Assembly (NCBI GenBank): GCA_004298155.1
Contig: SCRD01000024.1
Span: 310,001 to 374,000 of the forward strand
Origin: Acidobacteriota bacterium
Lineage (GTDB): Bacteria; Acidobacteriota; Terriglobia; UBA7540
DNA: 64,000 nucleotides
Direction: 5' to 3'
Shown here: positions 1-8,323 of the stretch, piece by piece
How positions within the stretch are numbered: position 1 is the stretch's first letter
Layout of the letters: each line of letters starts with the position of its first letter
Notes under the pieces: model-generated
What the model was told of the DNA's origin: nothing
What the model saw: the letters and a program-made list of their open reading frames with translations, nothing else
The model's database searches: none
Translations under genes and position numbers: made by a program

Positions 1-45
1 CTCCGTTGTTCTTGAAGATTCGTCCCGGCAGGATGTCCTGAATCA

Positions 46-621
46 CTACTTTCGGACGGTTCCTGCGACAGCAAGCAGCATCTCCGGCCGGATTCGCACG
101 GTGTAATCGGGATTGGCATAGGTAAATTGAATCACACCGTCCGTTCCCGCTATGAAGACCGCAGGCACCGGAAGCTGGTGGTGATTCTCCCCCGAGGCTT
201 CTTCCAGGTCGATCCCATACACTTCCAACTGCTTCAGGGTGTTCGCATCCACCTGATACGCCACTCGAAACGCCTGCGCGGCCGCCATCCGGCTGTCGGA
301 GAGGAAAATGCCTTGAATCCCATATTTCTCCTTTGTCTCACGGAGTTTGGCGGGCCGGTCAGGGGCAATGGCAATAAGCTGGAAGCCCATTTCGTTGAGC
401 TGTGTTTCGATGCTTCGCAGTTCGCCGAACTGCTTGTTGCAGTGCGGTCACCACCCTCCGCGATAAAAGACCAGAATGGCCGGCTTTTCCTGAACCGCCT
501 CGACCAGGTTCACTTCGCTCCCGTCTATCGAATGGATGGTGACGGAAGGGACGGAAGTTCCCGGCATCAAAGGGCAAACATCTTTGGGTGAAGCTGGCAT
601 CTGGCGAGATTCTTGAACCAT
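46..621 (-). CDS. Peroxiredoxin-like (AhpC/TSA-type) probable selenoprotein, UxxC active site
   Basis: The reading frame runs from ATG at 621 to TAG at 46 (191 residues) if the TGA at 448-450 is read as selenocysteine (residue 58). The start has a strong ribosome site (AAGGGGG, about 8 nt upstream). Upstream of the TGA the frame encodes a thioredoxin-fold strand ending FYRGGW; then come TGA, Pro, His and Cys61, giving UPHC where the family has CxxC. After it the frame continues with QLIAIAPDRP, VFLSDS-like and VPAVFIAG segments typical of AhpC/TSA redoxins. Role inferred: thiol/selenol peroxidase or redoxin in the cytoplasm; no signal peptide is seen. A SECIS-like hairpin follows the TGA. Split annotation of a 114-residue C-terminal piece would miss the active site. 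The alternative is a nonsense mutation, but the position exactly at the catalytic cysteine argues against it. Confidence 0.85.
417..433 (-). promoter_or_regulatory. Candidate bacterial SECIS hairpin of the peroxiredoxin-like gene
   Basis: On the minus strand, a perfect 7-bp stem (GCAGUUC pairing with GAACUGC) closes a GGC loop. The loop starts 21 nt after the UGA at 448-450, within the 16-37 nt range known for bacterial SECIS elements, and it has G at its first two positions, as SelB recognition usually requires. The hairpin lies inside the coding frame, as in other bacterial selenoprotein genes. Confidence 0.75.
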
Positions 622-956
622 TTTATGACCCCCTTATAACTTCCTAACTTTGACAAAAACCATTTGCGTCGGCTGACTTGTAGAAAAAACTTGAGAGATT
701 GGATGCCACCAGAGTATTTAAGGTTCAGATGGTGCACCCTTGTGACGATGGCGCTCCCCTCCGCATAGGAGCTAATACAACCGCACGCGATCAAGTTACC
801 CCGAGTTGTAGAGCCGGTGTCCTCACCGGCGAAATCGGCGGCGATGGGAACACCACCACTCCAGCCAGTGTCATTGACTTCGTGCGCTTGCATTTACATG
901 CGCCCGTTCGCATCGAGATTGCGGAGCCCCGCTCGGGAGCTCTTAGCCGGGTCCGC
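622..956. other. Intergenic region with one strong hairpin
   Basis: I see no convincing gene here. A perfect 7-bp inverted repeat (GCCGGTG, TCCT loop, CACCGGC) occupies 813-830. It lacks a T-tract, so it is not a classical intrinsic terminator, and it may be a REP-like element. The peroxiredoxin ribosome site is at the left end, so a minus-strand promoter for that gene probably lies here, but I could not identify one with confidence. Confidence 0.4.
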
Positions 957-1861
957 TTAGGCGGCAGAGCGCCCATCCCCGCCCAGTTGCTCGCCAAGGC
1001 TCCTTGAAAATGAATAGATGCTGGAGACAGGGATCAACCCTGCCACCTTGTGCCTTCCGATAGCTAAAAGACCGGCGGAAGCCATACAGCCGCACTCCGT
1101 GCAGACGGGATTGCCGCCGAACTGGCATGGTGTGATTCGCGTGGCCAGATCGGCCGAAACACACAGCGTCGTCTGCGCGAAGATACACTCCTCAGGGGAT
1201 GCCGGCGGGCGCAGGTAACTCTCAAGCGCGTTTTGCGGGAGATCAATTTTCTCGAAGCGGGCGCGCAACTGGGAGAGTTCTTCAACTGCTTTCACTCGGT
1301 CCTGGAGAGTCAGCCTTTCTTCGCTTCGCTCGCCCTCCTGCGGAGTGTAAAGACTGAACCAGATTTTCCGAATCTCCTCACGCTCCGACCAAAAGGCGGC
1401 GAAGTCCCCCAGATAGCCCGGTGGTTTCAAAAGCTGCCTGGTAATCGTACAGTGCACATTGAGCCGGTGCCCGGCAATATGTTTCAGGATTCGTTCATAG
1501 GTGGCGGGCGCACGGCGCTCGTGACGAGTTGCACCCCCACGCCCAAGCCGGATAATTGGGGAAGCAAAACGTCCAGTTCGCGGTAGCGAACCAGGGGTTC
1601 TCCTCCGACGATCGAAACAAACACCGGGCGGAAATGGCTGACCAGCTCCAACACTCCTGAGATCAGTGCTTGGCCCTGAAGGTCGCCCAGTTGGCGCAAG
1701 GGCCCCGCCATGCCCAAATGCCCCGGCTCGTATGCATAGCAGCCGGGGCACCGAAGAGGGCACTCTCGAGTGATTTCAACCGACAGCACCGGCCGACGAC
1801 CTTGCAGAATTGCGCCCCCAGCACGCATCAAGACTGAAAGATCCGAACTCTTTCCTTTCAT
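957..1861 (-). pseudogene. Radical SAM protein, broken by an internal deletion and frameshift
   Basis: The N-terminal part starts at ATG 1861 (GGAG ribosome site) and contains the radical SAM cysteine motif ECPLRCPGCYAY (C-x3-C-x2-C), which binds a 4Fe-4S cluster and S-adenosylmethionine, followed by SIVGGEPL. That frame stops near 1484. The C-terminal part continues in another frame from about 1523 (RRAPATYERI, HCTITRQ, KIWFSLYTPQ) to a cysteine-rich end (PCQFGG, CTECGCMAS) and a stop at 957. At the junction the sequence LVTSAV runs directly into RRAPATYER. As I recall the family, about 30 residues normally lie between them, including a substrate-binding strand. The enzyme is therefore probably inactive. 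It is the distal part of the operon that begins with the porin. Confidence 0.75.
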
Positions 1862-2015
1862 TTCTCCATCTCCACGGACAACGATCTCGCGGCTAATCTG
1901 ACAGACTGATCTCTCGCTTCCCGAAATGCGTTTATTCCAGCTATCGCCTTCTCGAACCTTTCTTGCCGGGGCATCCGAAATGATGGGCCACCCGGAACCC
2001 AATTGCCAAAACCTT

Positions 2016-2756
2016 TCATCTCGAAATAACATTGCGCTCCGTCACCGCTGCCATTACGGGCCTCCGGTGTGTGCTCGGACCCTCGTACCAGCGGGCGAGC
2101 CTGAAAGGTGAAATTCCGGCCCAGAAGCCGGCGCGCAGGAAATAGATGAAAAAGACAGTCCTCAAAATGCCGTGCTTCAGATGGCGCCGCGCCGAGACGG
2201 TTACTCGAGAACGAATTACTGCAAACCTGCCCACGCGTTTCATCCGGCTCACGAAATCGACATCCTCAAAAAGGGGCCATTCACGAAACCCGCCTATCTT
2301 TTCAAAGACGCTTCGCCGCACAAAAATCGCCTGGTCTCCTGTGGCGGCGTGAGTAAGAGCGGTTCTCAAATTGATCCCGGCTGCGACGACCCTCAATGAG
2401 CGCGGCCTGTGTGGGACGAATCGCACATGAAAGCACCCCCCTGCAATGCGAGGAAGATCCAAGGCCTTTTTTAGAGATTCATCGGTGTCCGGAGGCAAGC
2501 GGGTGTCGGCATGCAGAAAAATCATCGTATCGCCCGTCGCAGACCTCGCGCCGGCATTCAACTGAATCCCCCTGCCAGCCGGAGCCTCGATCAGGCTGAT
2601 TCCACCCTGCTGCCGGAGCCATCCAAGCGTGCCGTCTGTGCTGCCCCCATCGATCACGATGATCTCGTGAATCCAGTCTGCCTGCTTTAACGCTTTCAGA
2701 TTTCCCGGCAGGCACTCACGCTCATTCAGGACGGGGATGATGACAGATACCTTCAT
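2016..2756 (-). CDS. GT-A family 2 glycosyltransferase, rSAM/selenodomain-associated type (TIGR04283-like)
   Basis: This 246-residue protein opens with the GT2 fold (VSVIIPVLNERECLP), has the nucleotide-sugar site IVIDGGSTDGT near residues 33-43, and the metal-binding HADTRLPPD motif near residues 77-85. GDQAIFVRR and FEDVDFVSRM are typical of the acceptor half of the family TIGR04283. That family was first named for association with radical SAM/selenodomain proteins and was later linked to arsenosugar synthesis. It ends with a hydrophobic, basic tail that may touch the membrane. It follows the flavin oxidoreductase gene by 40 nt and is probably cotranscribed with it. The sugar donor and acceptor cannot be read from the sequence. 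Confidence 0.82.
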   Translation of the reverse strand: MKVSVIIPVLNERECLPGNLKALKQADWIHEIIVIDGGSTDGTLGWLRQQGGISLIEAPAGRGIQLNAGARSATGDTMIFLHADTRLPPDTDESLKKALDLPRIAGGCFHVRFVPHRPRSLRVVAAGINLRTALTHAATGDQAIFVRRSVFEKIGGFREWPLFEDVDFVSRMKRVGRFAVIRSRVTVSARRHLKHGILRTVFFIYFLRAGFWAGISPFRLARWYEGPSTHRRPVMAAVTERNVISR

Positions 2757-2796
2757 CGTTTCTCCTCAAGGCCCGGCTTGACCTCCCATGCGCTCT

Positions 2797-4320
2797 CTAT
2801 CGCCGAAAGCTGAAGTATTTTCCCAGGAGCTGCTTCATCCAGGGTTTCAGTCGGGAGCGCATGGACGCGTCGCCCAGGCGCTTGATCACTTCCGCCTGCG
2901 TGGGATAAGGATGAATGACGCCACTCAAGGCTTCGAGTTTGAGCCCCTGGTTCATCGCCAGGACAAATTCGCCGATGCTCTCACCCGCGTGGCGGCTGAC
3001 CAGCGTCGCTCCCTGGATGCGCCTGGTCTTTGTGTCCATGTGAACCCGTGCAAACCCTTCGGTCTCGCCATCGAGAATCGCGCGGTCAACTTCGGCGAGT
3101 GGCAGAGTAAAGGTCTCGACCTGATAGCCGCGAATCAGCGCCTCTTCTTCGGTGAATCCCACATGAGCGACTTCGGGGTCGGTGTAGGTGGCCCACGGGA
3201 TGACCAGGCTACTGGCCTTCTTCCGCCCGAAGAAGAGCGCGTTCTGCAAGGCAATCCGCGCCATCGCTTCGGCTGCGTGCGTGAACTTAAATGGAGAACA
3301 GACGTCGCCGGCGGCATAGATGTCAGGGTTCGTGGTGCGCAGCCGGTCATCGACTTTCACGCCCTTCGCATCGTATTCCACACCCGCAGCTTCCAGGTTT
3401 AGCCCTTCGGTATTGGGCACGCGGCCGACCGAAAGCAGGATTTCCGCTCCCGCTGCTTTCTCCTCGCACGAGCCCCGCGCGAAGTGAAGGACCTTCTCAT
3501 CATTTTGTTGCTCTACCCTGCGGATATTCGCTCCGAATACAAGCTGCATTCCTTCCCGCAAAAAGCGCTTGGTGAGCAGAGAAGACACATCTGGATCTTC
3601 TCGGGGAAGCATTTGATTGCCCCGAGTAATTATGGTGACCTGGCTTCCCAGACGATGGAACGCCTGCGCCAACTCGCAACCGATGGGGCCTGCGCCAACT
3701 ACGATGAGGCGCGCCGGCAACTCCGCGAGCGAAAATACAGTCTCGTTGGTCAAAAAACCGGCCTCGGCAAGACCGGGGATATCCGGACGGGCCGGGCGTC
3801 CACCCGTGGCTATGATGGCCTTCTTAAACTTGAGGGGAAGTCCATCGACTTCTACCGTGTCACGCGATGTAAACCGCGCGGCGCCCAGGAAAACCTGCGC
3901 GCCCAATGAAGAGAATCGTTGGACCGAATCGTGCGCGGAGATCTCCGCGCGCAATCGTCGCATCCTCTCCATCGTTCGGGAGAAGTCAAAGCCGTTCGTT
4001 CCTGCCGCGGAGCCGCCGTACTCGTGTCCTTCCCTGAGCGCATAGGCGGCGCGCGAAGCTCTGATCAGCGCTTTTGAAGGCACACATCCGAAGTTCAGGC
4101 AATCGCCTCCCATCAGGAGTTCTTCCACGAGGGCGACGCGGGCACCGAGAGCGGCGGCGCCGGCCGTGGCGACCAGTCCCGCCGTGCCTGCTCCGAGCAC
4201 CACAAGGTTATAAACATCGTGCGGTTTCGGATTCACCCAGGCAGGCGGGTGGGCATTTTCGAGAAGCTGGCGGTTGTGGACATCATTCGGAGCAAGGAGT
4301 GTTTCAAGCAGTGTTTTCAT
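2797..4320 (-). CDS. FAD-dependent disulfide oxidoreductase, mercuric reductase-like
   Basis: The protein has 507 residues and belongs to the class I pyridine-nucleotide disulfide oxidoreductases. An FAD-binding GAGTAGL motif lies near residue 44, the redox-active pair CLNFGC (Cys74, Cys79) follows, an NAD(P)-binding VVGAGPIGCELA segment sits mid-protein, and AAGDVCS binds the FAD tail. The C-terminus has HPYPTQAEV, the catalytic His-Glu region of the family. It lacks the C-terminal Cys pair of true MerA, so mercuric reduction is unlikely or at least different. An N-terminal extension of about 35 residues precedes the first motif. It overlaps the TVP38/TMEM64 gene by 17 nt; this pair is often adjacent in bacteria. 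The true substrate is unknown. Confidence 0.85.
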   Translation of the reverse strand: MKTLLETLLAPNDVHNRQLLENAHPPAWVNPKPHDVYNLVVLGAGTAGLVATAGAAALGARVALVEELLMGGDCLNFGCVPSKALIRASRAAYALREGHEYGGSAAGTNGFDFSRTMERMRRLRAEISAHDSVQRFSSLGAQVFLGAARFTSRDTVEVDGLPLKFKKAIIATGGRPARPDIPGLAEAGFLTNETVFSLAELPARLIVVGAGPIGCELAQAFHRLGSQVTIITRGNQMLPREDPDVSSLLTKRFLREGMQLVFGANIRRVEQQNDEKVLHFARGSCEEKAAGAEILLSVGRVPNTEGLNLEAAGVEYDAKGVKVDDRLRTTNPDIYAAGDVCSPFKFTHAAEAMARIALQNALFFGRKKASSLVIPWATYTDPEVAHVGFTEEEALIRGYQVETFTLPLAEVDRAILDGETEGFARVHMDTKTRRIQGATLVSRHAGESIGEFVLAMNQGLKLEALSGVIHPYPTQAEVIKRLGDASMRSRLKPWMKQLLGKYFSFRR

Positions 4321-5095
4321 TCAGATCATCTCCTGGTTGCCCTTTTCGATTTGCGGCGGCCTGACTCTCGCCGATCTCTTCTTCGAGAGCCCGTTTGGCC
4401 AACCGGGTCAGAAAGACAACGAAAATCCCCGTAGCAACCAAACCGCCCCAAAAGAGGAGCCTCTGCCAGGAAGTTGCCCCTGAGAATCCTCCGTGCAGGA
4501 GGCTGGCGACATCCTGAACCACGGACCCGATATACACATATAGGATGGTCGCTGGCAGCATCCCCAGCCAGGATGCCAGGATGTAATCGCTCAAATTGAC
4601 GGACGTCAGACCCAGGGCGTAATTGAGCACCGCAAAGGGCAGATTGACGGGTTGCAGCCGCAGCAGGAGCACAGTCTTGAAGCTATGCTTTCCCACCGCA
4701 CGGTCTATCGCCGCAAACCGCGGATATTTCTGGACTTTCCGGGCGATCCAGCCGCGCGCAAACGTCCGCGACAATACAAACGCCATCGTAGCTCCTGCCA
4801 CGCTGGCGGGCGATACGAGAAGGGTTCCCCAAAACGGGCCGTACAGGAACCCTCCTCCCAGAGTGAGCGCCGTCCCCGGCCACAAGAGGACGGTTCCGGC
4901 AGCATAGAACAGTCCGTAAATGAAGGCCCCAAAAACACCAAAGCCCCGAATCCAGCCAATGAATTCGAGCGTCCATTGCCCCAATGGCAGCAGATAGGCG
5001 ACAGCCGCAATTGCCATAACCGCGATCAATGCAATTGCAATGCGCGTTTTGGTCTTCATGCTTGCTATCAAGCCGGTTTGATCTGTCTTACTCAT
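4304..5095 (-). CDS. TVP38/TMEM64 family membrane protein (DedA superfamily)
   Basis: I chose ATG 5095 because a GGAG site precedes it; this gives 263 residues. A first hydrophobic segment (about residues 18-38) is followed by the VTT/SNARE-associated core: YGLFYAAGTVLLWPGTALTLGGGFLYG, a glycine-rich re-entrant region, then RLQPVNLPFAVLNYALGLTSV and two further membrane segments. The tail is short, charged and cytoplasmic. Family members are inner-membrane proteins linked to lipid scrambling or small-ion transport; the substrate here is unknown. Translational coupling to the following flavoprotein gene (overlap) suggests that they act together. Confidence 0.85.
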   Translation of the reverse strand: MSKTDQTGLIASMKTKTRIAIALIAVMAIAAVAYLLPLGQWTLEFIGWIRGFGVFGAFIYGLFYAAGTVLLWPGTALTLGGGFLYGPFWGTLLVSPASVAGATMAFVLSRTFARGWIARKVQKYPRFAAIDRAVGKHSFKTVLLLRLQPVNLPFAVLNYALGLTSVNLSDYILASWLGMLPATILYVYIGSVVQDVASLLHGGFSGATSWQRLLFWGGLVATGIFVVFLTRLAKRALEEEIGESQAAANRKGQPGDDLNENTA

Positions 5096-5171
5096 GTATT
5101 CTCCAAAAGGCCGCTGAATTCCTTGGTGAGGCGCTTTCACCCAGAATTGGAGGAACCCATTTTCGGGCGAG

Positions 5172-5951
5172 TCAATAACGGCATCGAGCCCGTTCCTTGT
5201 GGGGCAGGACTTCAAGACAGGTGGTCCACCAGCCTGTCCGAATCGTCTCGATGAACTCCTCAGGCAACCGTTCCCGGTGCATCTCCCGAGCGAGCGCCTC
5301 GTGGTCGTACCCGATCGGAACAAACTCCACCGCGACTCCCCTCGAATCAATCGAAAGCATTGTGTACCATACGCGCGTCGTGCCGTCGTTCTCGGGTCTG
5401 CCCAGCACACCCACGTTGATAAAGTGCCGGTTCGAGTTCAGTGAGCGATGCCATTTAATTCCGGTATGAGTCGTACAAATGATGTCCGCTTTCGCTTCGG
5501 CAAACAGGTATTTCAGGAACTGATCCGGCGTGGTTGATTCCCACAGAAATTCGTTCATTTTTCGCGGGGAGCCATGGCAAAGGAGCACGCGGTAGCCTTC
5601 GACCTCAAGGCGCATGGTAGGGGGCAGCGACCGCATCCAGGCCTTGTTCTCTTCAGAGGTATTTTTGAACGTATAGCCGTAGCTAAGCCGCGCAAAGTAA
5701 TTATCGCGTGGATCGGTATACCCGCACTGGCAATCAGCGAGCCCGCCTGCGAGGGAGTTATCGTAGTTTCCCTGAATGCACTGGACCCCAGAAGAACGTA
5801 AGAGTGGAAACACAAGGTCGGGATACGGTCCGAAAGCCCCCAGATCTCCGAGGCAGTAGATCGCCTCGGCGCCGCGCCGCCTGGCATCATCCAGGGCGGT
5901 TTTAAGTGCGTGATGGTTGCTGTAGATTCCTCCAAACAAAGCAATGCGCAT
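5172..5951 (-). CDS. Metallophosphoesterase-fold protein with altered first metal motif
   Basis: A 259-residue calcineurin-like (YfcE/MJ0936-type) protein. Motif II (CLGDLGAFGP) and a GNYD version of motif III are visible, followed by LLCHGSP and TTHTGIKWH in the positions of the late histidine motifs. The first motif, usually DxH, reads FGGIYSN, so two of the normal metal ligands are replaced, and the GNHD histidine is Tyr. It may use one metal, bind rather than cleave a phosphoester, or have a specialised activity. Its start codon overlaps the stop of the radical SAM gene (TAATG), so it is translationally coupled. Confidence 0.75.
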   Translation of the reverse strand: MRIALFGGIYSNHHALKTALDDARRRGAEAIYCLGDLGAFGPYPDLVFPLLRSSGVQCIQGNYDNSLAGGLADCQCGYTDPRDNYFARLSYGYTFKNTSEENKAWMRSLPPTMRLEVEGYRVLLCHGSPRKMNEFLWESTTPDQFLKYLFAEAKADIICTTHTGIKWHRSLNSNRHFINVGVLGRPENDGTTRVWYTMLSIDSRGVAVEFVPIGYDHEALAREMHRERLPEEFIETIRTGWWTTCLEVLPHKERARCRY

Positions 5952-6919
5952 TACAATTCCTCGGGACTCGATTCTCGGAACTGGTGGACCCCTGCAGAGT
6001 GCGGTATTTGACCTCGCAGTGACGGCTTCCTTCCGCTTCCTTCGATCTCCCCACTCACGTTGCTGCAGATGGTCCCATACTGGTAACAGGTGACACAGGC
6101 ATGATGCACGAGCCGATAAGCTGCAGCAGAATACTCAAGCGAACTGCCCAGTCGCGCGTCTGTCTTTTCCACCAGCAGCGGGCACACCCACACGCCGCGG
6201 TCGGTCACCACGCGCGAATTCGAGCACATCAGCAAGTCGCGGTCGAACCCCTCGAGCATGTCTTCCGTCAGAAGGCTTTGGTCTGAAGCAAGCTCCGGTG
6301 ACCGTGCCAACTCCCGCCCCAGCGGCAGGCTCGGAAGAACTTTGATTCGCGGCCGCGAATATCCTGCCTTTTCGAGGAGTTCCCTGAAACCCGCAAGCGT
6401 CCGAAGATCCTCTTCATCACGCCAAGTGTGGACAATCGTCACAAGCGGCAGAAGGCCTCGTCGGCTCAACCGTGCAGTAGCGGCGAGAGCTTGCCGAAAC
6501 ACCCCCTTGCCCCGGATCGCGTCGTTCATCTCTTCGCTATATCCGTCCAGGCTCACTCGAATTTCCAGCGAATAGCGTGCTCCCCGCTCGATCGCGGCCA
6601 GCCGGTCCGCGATCCGGTCGTTGATAAGCATCCCGTTGGTCAGAACCGTTGTCGGCGCAGTCCCGAGGGACATCTCCAACATTTCTGGCAGTTGCGGATG
6701 TAGGAACGGCTCGCCGCCCGTAAAAAACACTTCCTTCACACAGGCTTTCGCTGCAGCCGCTAACTCAGCCCGGACCTTCTCCAGGGAAAGAAAACTGAAG
6801 GTTCGCACGTTCGGCCCGCTGTTGTTGAAACAATGTGCACAGGCGATATTGCACAAGGTTCCCGAAACCTGAAACCACAGGCTATCAAGGTGAGTGAGTT
6901 TAACCGTAGGCACCGTCAT
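5951..6919 (-). CDS. Radical SAM protein with C-terminal cysteine cluster
   Basis: The protein has 322 residues. The radical SAM motif CNIACAHC (Cys23, Cys27, Cys30) binds the 4Fe-4S cluster; FFTGGEPFLHP is the GGE motif that contacts S-adenosylmethionine. Near the C-terminus, CPLLVEK, HACVTCYQYGTIC and further residues form a SPASM-like auxiliary cluster region. Such enzymes modify peptides or small metabolites. No precursor peptide is seen nearby, so the substrate is unknown. ATG overlaps the MFS stop by 4 nt and its stop overlaps the metallophosphoesterase start, so the three genes form one coupled block. Confidence 0.82.
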   Translation of the reverse strand: MTVPTVKLTHLDSLWFQVSGTLCNIACAHCFNNSGPNVRTFSFLSLEKVRAELAAAAKACVKEVFFTGGEPFLHPQLPEMLEMSLGTAPTTVLTNGMLINDRIADRLAAIERGARYSLEIRVSLDGYSEEMNDAIRGKGVFRQALAATARLSRRGLLPLVTIVHTWRDEEDLRTLAGFRELLEKAGYSRPRIKVLPSLPLGRELARSPELASDQSLLTEDMLEGFDRDLLMCSNSRVVTDRGVWVCPLLVEKTDARLGSSLEYSAAAYRLVHHACVTCYQYGTICSNVSGEIEGSGRKPSLRGQIPHSAGVHQFRESSPEEL

Positions 6920-8319
6920 GAACTCTCCTCCGCCAGCGCCTCAAGGGCCTTGCCACGCCCTTCGGGGCCCCAGATGATCCAAGGCACCATCACCAGAACA
7001 CCCAAAGCATAAAAACCTGCCAGCAATCCGAACGATGCCATCACTGAGCTGTGCACCGCGATGGCAACGAGGAGCAGCGGCGCGATGGCTGCTCCGATCC
7101 GCCCAAAAGCGACTGAGAAGCCGATGCCCGTCGATCGGAGTGCGGTGGGGAAGATTTCCGAAAACGTTGGATAAGCCGAAACCCAGCTTCCCGTGGCACA
7201 GAAGTTGACCACAACAAATGCCGCCATCACACCACCGGCTTTCCCTTCCAGCGTGGCGACGCCCATTCCCACCATGGCAATCGCAGCAAGCGCATAAAAG
7301 CAGGTTACCGTTGCTTTCCGCCCGGCCTTGTCAAGCAAAACGGCCGCCAGTGCTCCCCCCAGTACGGCTCCCACGTTGCCGATCAGGAAGAACCAGGGAA
7401 CCCTGTTTTCGGGAATATGAACACGAGGCAGCACAATGAGAGGAAGGAAAGCAAAGATACCGTAATAGCCAGCCGCTTCCGTAAAATCAAGCAACGAGCC
7501 GAGCGCCAGCCGCCAGGGATGGTCTCGCATAAGCAGCACAATCTGCCTAAAAAATCCAGTTACGGCAGCCGAAGGAATTTCTTCCTGCATGGCGGCGACT
7601 TCAAAGCGCGTCGGGCGCGATTCGATCTGCTCCACGATGGCAATGGCTTCCGCTTTGCGGCCCCGGCGAACCAGCCAGCGCGGTGATTCCGGCAAAGTCC
7701 TGCGCGCCCAGATGGTAAAAACAGCAATCACAGCGCCCAGTCCGAAGGCAAAGCGCCAGCCAATTGAGGGTGGCAGGAGGTTAATAAGAAAAAGAGTTAG
7801 AAATGCCGCCAGGATCGCACCGAATGGCCAGAAATTCATCACCGCCGCGTTTGCACGGCCGCGAAAACGGGCCGGAATGATTTCACCGATGGCGGCATTG
7901 ATGGCTGAGTATTCTGCACCCACGCCGATGGCTGTTAAAAACCGGAATACCAGGAAGAAATAATATCCTGGCGAGATCGCCGAAATGACTGTGAAGGAGG
8001 AGTAGATCAGCAGCGTGATAATGAAGAGCTTGCGCCGGCCGTAGCGGTCAGCAAAATAGCCGAACAGCAGCGCGCCGATCATGATCCCCATGAGCCAGAC
8101 CGTCACCAGCGCCGAGGCTTGAACATCCGTAAGGTGCCAGAGATTCTTGAGCACGCCCAGAACGTTCCCGATCACGTTGACCTCGAAAGCATCGAGAAGC
8201 CAGCCGATGCCGAGGGCCAGGGTGACCCGAGTATGAAACCGCGTCCACGGAAGGCGATCGAGACGCTCGCCAATGCCAACTGGTGGAGATACCGAAGATG
8301 AGGAGGACAATGTCGTCAT
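6916..8319 (-). CDS. MFS transporter, sugar-porter-like
   Basis: The protein has 467 residues with about 12 hydrophobic segments. The MFS loop signature GYFADRYGRRK lies between segments 2 and 3, the second-repeat version (LLDKAGRKA) lies after the central loop, and PESPRWLVRRGR before the central cytoplasmic loop is typical of sugar/organic-acid porters. It is an inner-membrane secondary carrier; the substrate is unknown. The gene lies 4 nt after the porin gene and overlaps the following radical SAM gene by 4 nt, so it probably moves the substrate or product of this pathway. Confidence 0.88.
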   Translation of the reverse strand: MTTLSSSSSVSPPVGIGERLDRLPWTRFHTRVTLALGIGWLLDAFEVNVIGNVLGVLKNLWHLTDVQASALVTVWLMGIMIGALLFGYFADRYGRRKLFIITLLIYSSFTVISAISPGYYFFLVFRFLTAIGVGAEYSAINAAIGEIIPARFRGRANAAVMNFWPFGAILAAFLTLFLINLLPPSIGWRFAFGLGAVIAVFTIWARRTLPESPRWLVRRGRKAEAIAIVEQIESRPTRFEVAAMQEEIPSAAVTGFFRQIVLLMRDHPWRLALGSLLDFTEAAGYYGIFAFLPLIVLPRVHIPENRVPWFFLIGNVGAVLGGALAAVLLDKAGRKATVTCFYALAAIAMVGMGVATLEGKAGGVMAAFVVVNFCATGSWVSAYPTFSEIFPTALRSTGIGFSVAFGRIGAAIAPLLLVAIAVHSSVMASFGLLAGFYALGVLVMVPWIIWGPEGRGKALEALAEESS

Positions 8320-8323
8320 AAAG

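Noticed and set aside
1-45. Coding sequence at the left edge
   Set aside because: Too short to assign; no family-like motif in any frame.
957-1861. Radical SAM frameshift explained as a selenocysteine or programmed frameshift
   Set aside because: There is no TGA at a Cys position and no slippery site; a stretch of conserved protein is missing at the junction, which fits a deletion.
2797-4320. Calling the flavoprotein of the left operon a true mercuric reductase
   Set aside because: It lacks the C-terminal Cys pair present in the merA product and sits with TVP38 and glycosyltransferase genes, not with mer genes.
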